NCBI GenBank assembly: GCA_964036045.1
Contig: OZ038390.1
Coordinates: 1,300,045 to 1,364,044, forward strand
Reading direction: 5' to 3'
Origin: Eutreptiella sp. 'Long Island Sound 2002'
Taxonomy: Eukaryota > Euglenozoa > Euglenophyceae > Eutreptiales > Eutreptiaceae
Length of the DNA stretch: 64,000 bases
Below, piece by piece: positions 52,959 to 62,800 of the stretch. The translations under genes and the position numbers were made by a program. The notes under the pieces are model-generated. The model had not been told where the DNA came from and did no database searches. It worked only from the letters and a program-made list of their open reading frames with translations. How positions within the stretch are numbered: position 1 is the first letter of the stretch; each line of letters opens with the position of its first letter.

Positions 52959-54037
52959 AAAGCAAGGAGGAGCGGCATCATCCTACATCCGCCAAGAGGT
53001 CTGCCCGCTTGTTGCCTTTTATGCCGATGTGACGCGAAGCGACTTAATGGCCTCCCACGGTTGCTCGACCATGTGGAGTATTTGTGTCCACGTGTCCACA
53101 TGTCCCACCGCCCCTGAGTTGTTTTGCCATCCATGTCAGCGCCATCGTTGTGCCCAACCTAGCACTCCATTGACCACCAGCAGTGAATCGGGGTAGATCA
53201 GGGATTGGTGCCCTCCCATGTGCCCGTACAGACTGCGGAGGGCCGCCCTCGGCTCCACGCGATTGTTGGTTTGTTCCTCCCCGAGGCAGATGTACTTCGC
53301 CATGTCGCGGTGGTCGCCAAAAAACACGCTATATCGCCCCACCCAGACCACTTCTGGGTGCTAGTCTGAGGAACCATCCGGATGGATGACGCCACAGCCT
53401 TGCTCCCAGTATGTCTAGATGGTGGCTTCATATTGCACCGCAAGTGCCTCCGCATTTTACAACTTTTTGTTTCCACTTGCGCGCGGGTACATAGAGTTTA
53501 GGGGGGAGCCTGTGTTGGAGACCGCCACCCTGGGGTGTTGGAGTACTGTGTGGTCCTTCATGGACTGCACTGCATGTACGAGCAGTGAGATTTCGCGTGC
53601 AGGTAGGGTCGGCGTGGGGTGTTATTCAAACCCCCGCAGCATCTTTATCCACAGTGTTAGGAACTGGTCCCATCACGGGCGCCCCTTGCGGGCATTGATT
53701 TTCACCATACACTTGTGGGACCACGCCGCCCTGACTGCTGACCGGAGGGTGGTTCCCAATGGGGTCGTGAGGGACAGCCCCGGCTGGTCCCACAGGATGA
53801 CTGTGGGGTCCGTTTTGACGCATAATTCGTGGCAGCTGGGCCCATGCATTGCGACGCCACATGTGCCGCCATTGAGAAGTATTTCAAGGCTGTCAAAGCA
53901 TGCTGTGTCGTCTCCAGTAGCCCGCATATTGGGCACGCCGTCCCATTAGGCTGCCAGTTGGCGATCGGGACCCCTACCGTGACTTTTTTCCACAGCGTTG
54001 TTTGCATGAATTGTCTGTCCGCTGCGGGTAGGAGCAA
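52959..54037 (-). pseudogene. LINE-like fragment: zinc finger and RNase H
   Basis: On the minus strand, 54037-53800 has WKKVTVGVPIANWQPNG and CPICGLLETTQHALTALKYF, the C-x2-C...ET..H zinc-finger layout found after the reverse transcriptase of many non-LTR retrotransposons. Further downstream, 53410-53000 is an RNase H: HPDGS (first Asp), EEQTNNRVEPRAALRSL (Glu), LIYPDSLLVVNGVLGWAQRW (Asp). A TAG sits directly after the first Asp motif and the frame shifts at least twice. The reverse transcriptase itself was not found. Confidence 0.55.
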
Positions 54038-54565
54038 CTTAGGCCATGCCTGCCATACCTCTGGTTATTGTCGGGGTGCTTCAATAGAGAGTTTCATCAG
54101 GTAGCGGAGCATGGGTCGCTAGTTCCACGCTAGCCAAAATGACGAGGTGGCCTCTGGGGGGCTGGAGGGCCTCGGCTTCGGCCGGGCATGCTGCAGCCCC
54201 AGTGCCGCTCGATATAGTGACACCCACGTGTGAGGAGGGCGCCCCCCCCCCTCTTGACTGTCCATATGCGACACCGTGCGTACCCCTTTACGGATCGTTG
54301 CTGTTGATTAATATGTGTTGTTGTGGGTATCTTTGAACCAAACGGAGTGCCATAGGGGCATCCCCGGGATCAGCTCGTCCCTGGGGGTGGCCACGGGCGC
54401 TTTCTTTCTAAGTAAGAAAAATGCCTTGCACAGCATCCTCAAGAAGGGATAAGTGTTCCACGGGATCGGTCCCAGCTGGAGCCATGGTAAGCACCTACCA
54501 TCCAGGGACACACCCTGGTGGTGTGCACATGGTTCAAAAGTTTCCCGGACAGCTCTAGCACTCCC
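54038..54565. other. No gene found
   Basis: Flank between the LINE fragment and the YR element end. Nothing supported. Confidence 0.4.
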
Positions 54566-55195
54566 TGAGCATTTGAATAGACTGCACTTGTGGTTTATAA
54601 AGAATGGACAGCAATATGCCGCAAGTGCCAAACTTGTAACCACAAGTGGATAGCTCCAACGACAACAACGCACCGTTGCACCGGTGTTCTCTCTGTTGCC
54701 TTGTTGCTCATGGTCTATTATGTGCATTGAGAGGAGGCTCACTCCTGTGCAGCCTGCTCCATGTGGACAACAACCTAGGGTGTTGCTGTGGGTGGGAGTG
54801 GTTGACAGTGGTATTTGGGCCATTGTGCTGGGTGGCTGGGCGTTTGACGTAAGTCCCCAGATTGCGCATAACTGTGTGGATTTGGCATTTGTTTGCTTTT
54901 GCTAGGAATTTCACCACTTTTGTTTCTTCTTTTCTCTGGCCGGCAAAAAGCCGCCGGCCTCGTCTCCTACCCTCCCTCCACTTCCTCCTTTGGCCTCTGC
55001 CATTGAGCGCGGCGCCGTGTCTCGGGAAGATGCGGGTCAGCTGTGCACGGCGGCGGGGCCTTTGGTTGCCGTGGGGGGGGGGGTGCAGTTTTCTTGTGCT
55101 CTGCTTGTGCAAACTAGCCACATCAATCCAATCCGCCCATGGGCGAGTGCCTGGTTCCCAAGTAGATGGTTCACAAGAGATTGTCAAAGGAGAAA

Positions 55196-56521
55196 TCAGA
55201 AATTGCATTTGTAATGCTTGTAATTTTCAACCCTTGTCGGCGCCTGGTGCGTCCAAGTGCCGAGAACAAAAAGAATAACAAGAACGGAAGGAACATTATC
55301 AGCAATGAAGAGCGGACCCACGAGGAGAGCTGTGTCAGGCCCCAGGCCCATCTCAGCAGAGCCGTCCCCTGGGGATTCCGCCAGCTCGGCCGCGGTTTGG
55401 TCTCCGTCGCCTCCTCCCCCAAGCGTGCCGCTCGCAGTGGATTCCAGCTCCTGACCTCGCGGAAGTCTCGGCTTGCGCTTGGTCGGGGTGTTGAGGGCGC
55501 TCGCAATACTGGGGAACATCGGGGATCCCCACAGGGCCAGGACGCCCACGCGTTCCGGAGTCGGCAAAGGCCCCTGGTCACGGGACCATGCGGGCAGCAC
55601 CGTAGGGGCAACGACTCCCGGGTCTGACCATTTGGTGCCGTATTGCATCGCCACGGCCGTGCTCTGCCATCTGCCCCACCATTTGTAGTAGGCGAGGTCT
55701 GGTTTACGGGCCCAAGTCGCTGCGGCGCCTCCCCTGCGCAGGGCGTGCCACCTGGCTCGGAAGTGGGCGGTGCTCGCCAGGGCGTCGGCCATGCCTGCCT
55801 CCAACCCCGCTTCCCCTGACTGCCAGACGAGCATGTCTGAGGACCGGCCCAGCGAAACCATGTGGCCATGAAGCCACGCCCGGACGCCGTCCGCATACCT
55901 GTACAGGGGGCGGGTGGTGTACCCCTCCTCCCCTGTCTTGGAGTTCCAAAACTGGACAAAGCCTGGCATAGCCAGGTCAGTAACCCTGATGCCAGCTGCT
56001 TCGCCCACCCGCAGGTAGCATACCCAGATGATGATGGCCAATGCGCTGAACACCGCTCCGTGTCTGGAGTCTCTGGCCTTTTCGACCAGCTGGACCAAGC
56101 CCGCTGGGGACAGATAGGGCTGAGAGCCCGAGGATGCGGCTCCCGCCGCAATTCGTTTGTGCAAGGTGGTGACTGTTGGGGGCAGCCACTGGAGGTCCTC
56201 CACGGCCCTGACCGCGGAGGTAATACCCCGCAGGGCCGACGCTGTAGCGCCGGCTTGCGCCCGCTCTGCCAGGAGGCCTGCTAGTGCTGCGGCTGTATCA
56301 GGCGGGCCCGTGCGGCCCGCGTAAGCCGCCAAGGCCCGGAGTCGGGACGCGTACTGCGAGCGGGTTCTCGGTCTCCAGGACTGCATGGCGCTTTCGTCCG
56401 GTGAGCAGGGGTCGTCTGACCGGGCTGCTGTCTCCCACCGGTGGGCGAGCGCCCGCAGCTCTGCCGCCGTGTCCGCAGCACCGGAGCCCGGGGCGGCCGG
56501 TCCGGGCTCCAGCCGGTCCTG
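55196..56521 (-). CDS. Tyrosine recombinase of YR element 1
   Basis: Open without interruption from just after the TGA at 56522-56524 down to TGA at 55196; the first Met is at 56386 (396 codons from there). From that Met: N-terminal SAM-like core-binding region (RTRSQYASRLRALAAYAG, SALRGITSAVRAVEDL), Arg126 in CYLRVGEAAGI, His214 and Arg217 in RWHALRRGGAAA, Trp240 in KWWGRWQS, and Tyr249 in MQYGTKWSD. That is a complete R-H-x-x-R-W-Y set, so the enzyme may be active. Codons before Met (AADTAAELRALAHRWETAA) look coding, so translation probably comes through from the upstream ORF. The Pro/Gly-rich linker and tail VGPLFIADNVPSVLVILFVL follow; the tail is encoded by segment B. Confidence 0.8.
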   Translation of the reverse strand, partial: QDRLEPGPAAPGSGAADTAAELRALAHRWETAARSDDPCSPDESAMQSWRPRTRSQYASRLRALAAYAGRTGPPDTAAALAGLLAERAQAGATASALRGITSAVRAVEDLQWLPPTVTTLHKRIAAGAASSGSQPYLSPAGLVQLVEKARDSRHGAVFSALAIIIWVCYLRVGEAAGIRVTDLAMPGFVQFWNSKTGEEGYTTRPLYRYADGVRAWLHGHMVSLGRSSDMLVWQSGEAGLEAGMADALASTAHFRARWHALRRGGAAATWARKPDLAYYKWWGRWQSTAVAMQYGTKWSDPGVVAPTVLPAWSRDQGPLPTPERVGVLALWGSPMFPSIASALNTPTKRKPRLPRGQELESTASGTLGGGGDGDQTAAELAESPGDGSAEMGLGPDTALLVGPLFIADNVPSVLVILFVLGTWTHQAPTRVENYKHYKCNF

Positions 56522-57049
56522 TCAGGTGCAGTGTGGGCATCTAAAGTGCCAGTGGCGTTCGTCGGGGGAGCCCCGCTGCGCGCACCTCTGGCACCCTCCG
56601 CTCAGCGGCGAGTCCACAGGGATCCACTCGCCCTGCCTCGACTGCCATCGCAGTACTCCTCCCACCTCACTCAATTTCACGCTCCGCCACGTGAACGCCG
56701 ATCCTTGCTCCTTCCATGCCTCCTCCAGCGTGGTGTACTGGTTGGACTCGGAGCTGGTTTTCCCGTGTGTCCCTGCATACCTTCGGGCATACGCCGCCTG
56801 GGACTGGGAGACGCAGTCCCAGACCCTCCACGCCAGCTGCTCTCCTGGGTCAAATGCGGCCTCCGTCGCCTGGCCGCCAAACTCACTTGGTCGGGGGATC
56901 TCCCCCACCTCACCAGCTCTAAGGCGTACGTACGCCTTGATGTTGGACAGCATGAGTCTCATCCACTGCGCCAACTGGGGCTTCTCGGGGGCTCGGTTTA
57001 TTTCTGGCACACTCAGTGGGGGCAGGCGGGGCCCCTCCTTCACTGCCAC
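56522..57049 (-). CDS. Gag-like zinc-knuckle ORF of YR element 1
   Basis: ORF of 175 codons ending C-x2-C-x9-H-W-H-x2-C-x2-C (CQRC...RHWHFRCPHC) then Thr-TGA. Upstream blocks LAWRVWDCVSQSQAAYARRY, SAFTWRSVKLSEVGGVLRW and GEWIPVDS align with the ORF at 42438-42842. The terminal motif suggests zinc-dependent nucleic-acid binding, as in retroelement gag proteins. The TGA is followed by CAG and the recombinase frame continues without any shift, so the two may be made as a gag and a gag-recombinase readthrough product (inferred). Confidence 0.7.
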   Translation of the reverse strand: MAVKEGPRLPPLSVPEINRAPEKPQLAQWMRLMLSNIKAYVRLRAGEVGEIPRPSEFGGQATEAAFDPGEQLAWRVWDCVSQSQAAYARRYAGTHGKTSSESNQYTTLEEAWKEQGSAFTWRSVKLSEVGGVLRWQSRQGEWIPVDSPLSGGCQRCAQRGSPDERHWHFRCPHCT

Positions 57050-57466
57050 TCAGGCGAGTTGCTCTCCGAGTTCTTGAATTTCTTTGGCTTGTGCCACCAG
57101 CTGCTCCTCGGCTGACTCTTGTTGGTTCTGATTAGGCTGCTCAACCCCGTCCATGGGTTAACAAAAACAAAGAGAGGAAAACTACCTAAACATTGGAGAC
57201 GCAAACAAAAGTTGAGACGAGGCACAACTAGTGGTTTCTTTCCCCCACAACGGCTTGTTGTGGCTGCTACGCGGGGGAAATATTGAACCCGTGGTCTTGG
57301 ACCGCCAATGTGGGGTTGGCCCACGGGTGCGACTCATAACGATGAAAAAGTAATCCGGTTGACATTGTAATTGTAACACACTTTTTCATTTGGCTGTGGA
57401 TAGCCGATGGTGGTTGTTGGGGGGTTTGGAGCAGTCCATCAATTGATTGGTGTGGGTAGATTGGAT
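57050..57466. other. No confident gene
   Basis: 5' flank of YR element 1. GTCTTGGACCGCCAATGTGG (about 57293) is a diverged direct repeat of GTCCTGGGTTGCCGGTGTGG (about 57543), 250 bp apart. Nothing else supported. Confidence 0.35.
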
Positions 57467-57720
57467 CGATGTGAATGTTGCCCCCTCGCCAGACCCACTT
57501 GCTGCAAACACTATGTATGCTGGTAGGGCGCACTATCCCCATGGTCCTGGGTTGCCGGTGTGGGGCTTGCCCATGGTCCAGAGATGTGCGGCGTAAAAGC
57601 TCAGTTAGCATGCCGGTTGGTAGTTCCGAGTGTACATACTTGTTCGCCTTTAGAAAACTTGCACGGTGCTTACGTACGGCGTCAATCACCTTGGCAGCCT
57701 TTATGGCAGAACAGTGACGG
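57467..57720 (-). CDS. Coding-like fragment beside GIY-YIG ORF
   Basis: Minus-strand stretch NACRHCSAIKAAKVIDAVRK, SFLKANKYVHSELPTGMLTE, LLRRTSL, protein-like and non-repetitive, with a CRHC pair. It follows the GIY-YIG-like ORF on the same strand in another frame and is probably its displaced C-terminal part. Confidence 0.35.
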
Positions 57721-57745
57721 CACGCATTAGCCAGTGTTTGATGCC

Positions 57746-58440
57746 TCAGGGGGCGGAATGTTTAGTGCAGGCATGCTGCACGAGGTCTTGCAGCCACGGG
57801 CTTAGAGTGTGGGAGTAGGAGGGAAGGTGGAGGGTAATCCGCCTTGGGAGCACAACCCACAGCTCACGGCTCACTCTTCTGGAGACCATAGAAAAGAGTC
57901 TGTCGAACTGCGGGCCCTTGATGTAGGTATTCACATCCGCCATGAACAATAATAGGTCATTTCGATGGCCTACTTGGGCATGTTTGGCAATTATGGTATT
58001 TACAAGTTTCCCATACTGTTTGCACTCAGAGGGGTTGGCAATGAGGATGAGCAAAGTTGACCATTCTTTGCACAGGGGCACATGGGCTGGATCCCGGGCA
58101 TTGACTGTGGGGGCACAGAGGGTATTCCACTCACCTTCCAGACAAAGGGGATCCTCAGTGGTCACATATTGCATGGGAAGCACGCTAAACATTCCAGCCC
58201 CAAATCTAGCAATGAGTTTGGGCACAGAGGGAACGGGAGTGCCACCGAAGGTCTTCTTACCTTTATGGGTTTTCCCATTGTAGGTTTTGATGAGGGCTTT
58301 ACCACCACAATGGTGCTCACGAAAGAGCACAATGTGGGGGCGCGGCTAGGTGATGCAGCCGAGCTGCCCCACATAAACAGCACTGCCAAGAAGGGCATAG
58401 ATCAGGCGGGCAGGGGCAGATAAATCAATAGGTGAGCGGA
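57746..58440 (-). pseudogene. GIY-YIG-like endonuclease ORF
   Basis: On the minus strand, LIYALLGSAVYVGQLGC (58405-58355) has the (G)IY-x(8-10)-Y(I/V)G spacing of GIY-YIG nucleases. A TAG at 58346-58348 lies between this and an open 194-codon frame with FREHHCGGKALIKTYNGKTH, FGAGMFSVLPMQYV and LCLEGEWNTL (a candidate catalytic Glu). GIY-YIG nucleases are the endonuclease partner of Penelope-like RTs. Here the ORF is divergent from the RT at 58.5-60.1 kb, unlike the usual single-ORF arrangement. The stop, next to a C run, may be an indel effect. Identification rests on a short motif. Confidence 0.4.
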
Positions 58441-58563
58441 TTTTACGCATCCGCCAAGTCCTGGCGAGGTGGGAGTCTGGGGTGCGGGCAAGGGATGCAT
58501 TTGCACGGAGCATGCTCGCAATGACCTCTCCACAACATCCTGACTGAGAAAAAGTTCCGTATC

Positions 58564-60062
58564 TTGGGCTTTGCCCCCAACCCGTACCTAGCCAAAGTTG
58601 ATGGCTTGTGCCTCATAGTTTCCTTAGCACAGCAAGCAGGGATGACAGTTGATGCGAAACGCCATGGCCAATTGCCCACAGCTTACGCCTCCCCTGCCAG
58701 CCTGCGGGACATGCTGGCGCACTTAGTGATGATTGATGCCCCACTGCCCCACAGCACCCCCTCCGTCTACTCCACTGTAAAATGGAAGGCAGGGGAATAC
58801 AGTGCCTCGTCGCTCGGGCATGGGCTGAAATGGAGGGAAATTGTCACTTTTACTGGCCATCCACTTGAAACCTCGGGCAAAACTACGGGCCGCTCCCTGA
58901 AGCTGTGGTGCATGCAGCCGCGGAAGCGGTCCCTAGTCTGGGCTCCCCGCTACTTCTAAACGTGCGTGATGCCTTTTTAGCTCTAGTGCGCCGGAACCCG
59001 GACTGGTCGTGTACCCTCCCTGATGAAGGTGATATGGATGAACAGTATTGGAACATCCCGAGAGATGAAGTTGAAAAAGCACTAGAGTGGGCCCTAAGCT
59101 TGCTTCGGAAACATGTGCGATGTGAGCATGTCTGGTTCTCCCTAGGGAAGCTAGATAAAAACCTAGACATAGTAGGAAAAGCGTCTGGGCCCTACCACAT
59201 AGTAATTTCCCAAGATGAACTGTCGAGGTATGTCAAATGGGACCTCCACCACAGTACCATCCTCACGCTTGGCTCCCTCCTTCTGCAGCAAGATGACATT
59301 GGGATGGCTATTGGGGGGTTCCTGTCTTCACATGCTGCAGAAATGTTGTGCCTGTGGCGTGAAGTGCACTGTTTCAAACCTACCCCAATCCCAAAATTTG
59401 TCAACTCCGTTGTGCGTAACATTCGGAGCCCGCTGAGTATGCCTGAATACGCTGACCTACAGGCTCCCGACGATATTTTTGTAGACCTTGCTGTGCGCCC
59501 CCCCACTCCATAATTTAATGGTTCCCTGCCCCCCCCAAGCATGCGACCAAGATGGCCTGCTTGCACATGAAGCTTTCCCCCTGGTGACACCTAGCGACCT
59601 CTCCGAGGAAGGGTTCATACCCTGCTAGACCGCGGTTGAGACCGTGTGGGGGCTACTCACCCTTAATGGCCTTCGCATACCTCTCCTCTCCCCAGCACCA
59701 TGGGATGGCACCACTGGGGGACGGCTACACAATATCTTCCTGCACTCCCCCGCCATGATAAAGCTGATCTCATGCTCCTGTTTACGAATGTGGACGTTCC
59801 TAAAATCGCCCTCTCAGAGGCTTTAAAGGGCTGGGACAAGTGGGAACTGTCTTGCCTCCAAGAACCCCCACAGAAGCACACCCCTGCCCTCATGCTGAGT
59901 CGCTTCAAAGACAACTGTCGTATGTTTCTGATTTCCATCCCCCCACCACTGCACCAACCATGCCGTGCCTTTTGTTTTGCTTTCCTGTATGCACTCTACA
60001 AGATGCACCTGAAAGGGGAGCACCACCTACCCCTGGCCCCCTGGGGAACAGCCACAGTCTAA
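58564..60062 (+). pseudogene. Penelope-like reverse transcriptase, interrupted
   Basis: Plus-strand fragments: 58564-58959 (GFAPNPYLAKVDGLCLIVSL), 58905-59513 in a second frame, and 59700-60062. Candidate RT motifs: A, DMDEQYWNIPRDEVEKALEW (59031 onward), compare D...F..IP; a thumb-side block SQDELSRYVKWDLHHSTIL; B, DDIGMAIGGFLSSHAAEML (59299 onward), compare GIPMGSPLS; and C, LSRFKDNCRMFLI (59897 onward) where RYVDD is expected. The second catalytic Asp is Asn here. The stretch 59514-59699 is out of frame with in-frame stops. The element is probably dead, but motif C KDN is worth comparing with relatives. Confidence 0.5.
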
Positions 60063-61260
60063 GGCGTTGCCCGCTTCCTGGCGGAGGCATCACCGGGGGT
60101 ACGGTACTATGCCACGCACGTGGACTTGTCCAATGCGTTTTGGTCCTTTGTGTTGCCCGCGCATGCACGCCGTGCGTTTCGTTTTCGTGCAAGGGGGGGG
60201 GGGCTGTCTACAGTCTGGATAGGCTACCTTTCGGATCGAAGTACTCCCCGATTATCTGCCAGTTTGCCCTTTCCGAGATCGTCACCCCCCTGATACCGAA
60301 GGAGATTGTCCGCCTTCATTATATGGACGATTTCCTTCTGATCGGCCCAGATCCGGCAAAGTTACCCAGAGTCATGACCTTGGTAGCCGAGGCACTGCGG
60401 GGACACGGATTTATAGTGAGCCCGAAATCCACCCTCACTCCGGTTGAGCGTATCTTTTTCCCGGGGAAGTGGCTTGATTTGTCTACCCGGGCAGTCTCCT
60501 CCCACCCTCGTGCGTTCTTGCAGATGCTTAGTGCATGGCTGCGAGTCGCGGTGCGGACGCTGAACTATAGCAGCCTGGTAGGCAAGTTGGTCGGTTTCAT
60601 GCAGTGGCACGTGCGCCCGAGATTGGGGACCGGCCCCCTGTTTGCCGGGAGTTATTGTTGGATGCGATGGGGGAACCACAGACAAGGGTTACCGCTGAAG
60701 GTTTAGGAGGGGCTGGCCACCACCATGGCTTTGGCTGCGGAGGAGTGGCGGCCGCCGGCGTGGGAATTTATTTGAGAGTTCGACCGGCTGGCTAAGCCCG
60801 TTTGCGAGGGGGCGGAGGTTTCGAAGTCTGTTCTGAGCGACCGGGTTATCTGGGTCGATGCGGCTTGGGATCTATGCCGCTATTCGGTGGGAGGCCTGAT
60901 CCCTGGGCTTGGGGCTCGCACTTGGTTGCCTCGGGCACGGGTCACCAACCAGCAGCAAGCCGAACTGGAGGGGCTGGCGTGGGCAGTGCGGTTGGCGGCG
61001 ATTCTGGGGTGGCGGTCGGTAATGATAGTCAACGATAGTACGGCGGTAGGGCATCATGTCGCAGGGTTGCGCGCTAAGACGTGGCCGGGGAAGCAGATGC
61101 GTGTGCTGCGCGCGCTGACATGGCGGCTTCGCCTCTCGGGCCTGGTTGTGAGGGTGGTTTGGTGACCAAGTGCGATCCAGCCGGCTGACCCGCTGAGCCG
61201 CCTCGAGTCCGATTTTCACGGGGTGATGGCACGTGCAGAGCAGATGGCATGGTTCTCGTG
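60063..61260 (+). pseudogene. RT-RNase H retroelement fragment
   Basis: Starts abruptly after the TAA of the preceding RT: RFLAEASPGVRYYATHVDLS NAF (motif A Asp at 60123). An 11-G run at 60193-60203 shifts frame, then VYSLDRLPFGSKYSPIICQF, LHYMDDFLLIGPD (motif C YMDD at 60320), IVSPKSTLTPVERIFFPGKW and a connection domain to TAG at 60704. RNase H follows in the same frame: VIWVDAAWD, NQQQAELEGLAWAVRL, MIVNDSTAVGHH, then VVW-TGA-PSAIQPADPLSRL (TGA at 61163-61165). The RT-RNase H order and the PADPLSR ending fit DIRS/LTR-type elements. The fingers are missing and three in-frame stops are present. Confidence 0.65.
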
Positions 61261-61547
61261 GGGCCGCCTGTTAAATTGCGCCGACCTGTGCACCTTTGTG
61301 GGCCTTTTAACGCTGGCATGAGACTGACTGCGCACGGGAATCCCTTTTGCTCCACGCGAGCAGCACCTTCGGGGAAGGGCGACTGTCTACACGGTCACTT
61401 CCCACAGAGACAACCTTTCCCGGGGGAGGTGACCTCGTAGGGAGGCACGGAGGCCCATGATTCATGTGGCCAGCGTAGGGGCACCTCCTGGTACGGGGCC
61501 CCGGTTGACCCCCCTTTCTGCCTCCCCTGTGTCAGACCCTTTTTTAT
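61261..61547. other. No gene found
   Basis: Spacer between RNase H and the next ORF; nothing supported. Confidence 0.4.
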
Positions 61548-62495
61548 TTGATGGTGCGACGCGGCAGAGGTAGGGGTAGGGCCGGCGGGAGAGCGCACGA
61601 GCAGCCAGCCCAGCACCCGCAGCACCCCACGCGCCCGGAGGGCTGGTTCACGATGGCGGTCATGCGACGGTGGCGTACCGCGGTGGTTGCCGCCTTCCCG
61701 CATACCCAACACCGCCGCCAGTGGGTTCGCGAAGTGTGCTTGTTGCAGCCGGTGGACCGGATCGCCCCAGGGGCCGCGCGGATGCAAGATCTGCTGGCGG
61801 GCTGTTGGGTGGGACGGCCTCCGGCACACCCCTGGAGCGGAGCTGCTCTTGGACAACGCCGAGCTATGGATGAGCGCAGTGCCTATGCCGGGGGGCGTGC
61901 CGGACCTGGGCGTGAAGGGTGCGTCACACCGAGCCGTCCTCGGTCCGCGCTACCCGTCGGGTGCGACCCTTTGCGCCCGGGCGCAGCGCCCCACCCCCCA
62001 CCAACAAAGCCGCCCCCAGTACTGGGATCGCTGGGTCGCCCCCCTTTGGGGGTTGCGGCCCATCACCCGGTATCCGGGGGGTGGGGAGTGGCAGCCGGTG
62101 CCGCTGGTTTGGGCTGCCCTCCCCCACCGGCGAATTGTTTTGTTCGAGGGTCTCAACGGCCAGGGCAGGGACCATGCGGTGGGACTGTCCTACACCGGAC
62201 AGTTGTGGGACACTGCGGGCGCCGGGGGGGGGGGGGGATCATGCACCGCACGGTGGAGGAGGCGGTTGCGGCATTGGCGGCGGCCTTGCCGGTTTTGACG
62301 GATGTGTGATGGGTGGTGGTGCCGTCGCAACGCGACATTCAGGAGACGGCGCACGAGCCCGATATTATCCGGCGCATCCATCCGGCGGTTTGGGGCTTGT
62401 GGACGGTGGTGTATAGACCTTGGTTGGTCTCGCGCGCGCTCGCAGAGGGATGGGAGGCAGGAAGGGCGGCTGCGGCTGTACCGCACGCTTGACCC
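61548..62495 (+). CDS. Unidentified ORF behind RT-RNase H, frame-interrupted
   Basis: Protein-like plus-strand sequence in two frames. 61548 onward: Arg/Gly-rich start, then RRWRTAVVAAFPHTQHRRQW. 61850-62230: ELWMSAVPMPGGVPDLGVKG, YWDRWVAPLWGLRPITRYPG, PHRRIVLFEGLNGQGRDHAV. After a G run at 62225-62236 the first frame resumes: HRTVEEAVAALAAALPVLTD-V, TGA at 62307-62309, then VVVPSQRDIQETAHEPDIIR to TGA near 62493. The order suggests one downstream protein of the RT-RNase H element. I cannot assign a family; a methyltransferase-like role was considered but no motif is convincing. Confidence 0.4.
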
Positions 62496-62746
62496 GCTCT
62501 CGCCTGCAGTGAGCAGCGATGGGGGTTTGGAGGCGACGCCCTGGCCCGGACCCGACCGTCTTCACGGTCATTGCCGGCTGGCTGGCCAATCCAGGCTGGG
62601 GCGGCGGTGTGGGTGCCCTGCTGTGGGAGGCCAGAGTCAAGGCTGGCATTTATATTCATTGTCGTGGCATGTTTTGTCTTTTCTTTTGTGTTTTTGCCTT
62701 TTAGGCGCACGGCGATTGGCGGGGTCGAAGGGAAGGTTGAAGGTTA

Positions 62747-62800
62747 ACCGAAGAGTTCAGTCACACCAGTGTCTTGGTGCTTTGTTTGCTTGTGGTAAAC
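62747..62800. repeat. 52-bp direct repeat, copy 1
   Basis: GAAGAGTTCAGTCACACCAG, TGTCTTGGTGCTTTGTTTGC, TTGTGGTAAAC; copy 2 at 63240-63293 differs at one or two bases. The 493-bp spacing and near identity point to a recent duplication or element ends. Confidence 0.85.

Larger units (their letters stand above)
54566..57049 (-). mobile_element. YR element 1 (best preserved copy)
   Basis: Contains, in minus-strand order, a zinc-knuckle gag-like ORF (57049-56522), an in-frame TGA, a tyrosine recombinase ORF (to 55196) whose last 40 codons are segment B, about 175 bp of unique sequence, and segment A in reverse (54965-54566). A and B recur at 31597-32207 with A upstream of forward B. Elements with only gag-like and YR genes recall Cryptons; inverted or split ends recall DIRS/Ngaro. 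No reverse transcriptase lies inside. The 5' boundary is unknown. Confidence 0.65.

Noticed and set aside
57467-61260. One single DIRS element comprising YR (54.6-57 kb) and RT-RNase H (60-61 kb)
   Set aside because: The parts lie on opposite strands and are separated by a Penelope-like RT and GIY-YIG ORF, so nested separate elements are more likely.
61850-62230. Methyltransferase domain of a DIRS-type element
   Set aside because: The RRIVLFEGLNGQG stretch loosely recalls a methyltransferase loop, but no D/NPPY-type motif or second conserved block is visible.
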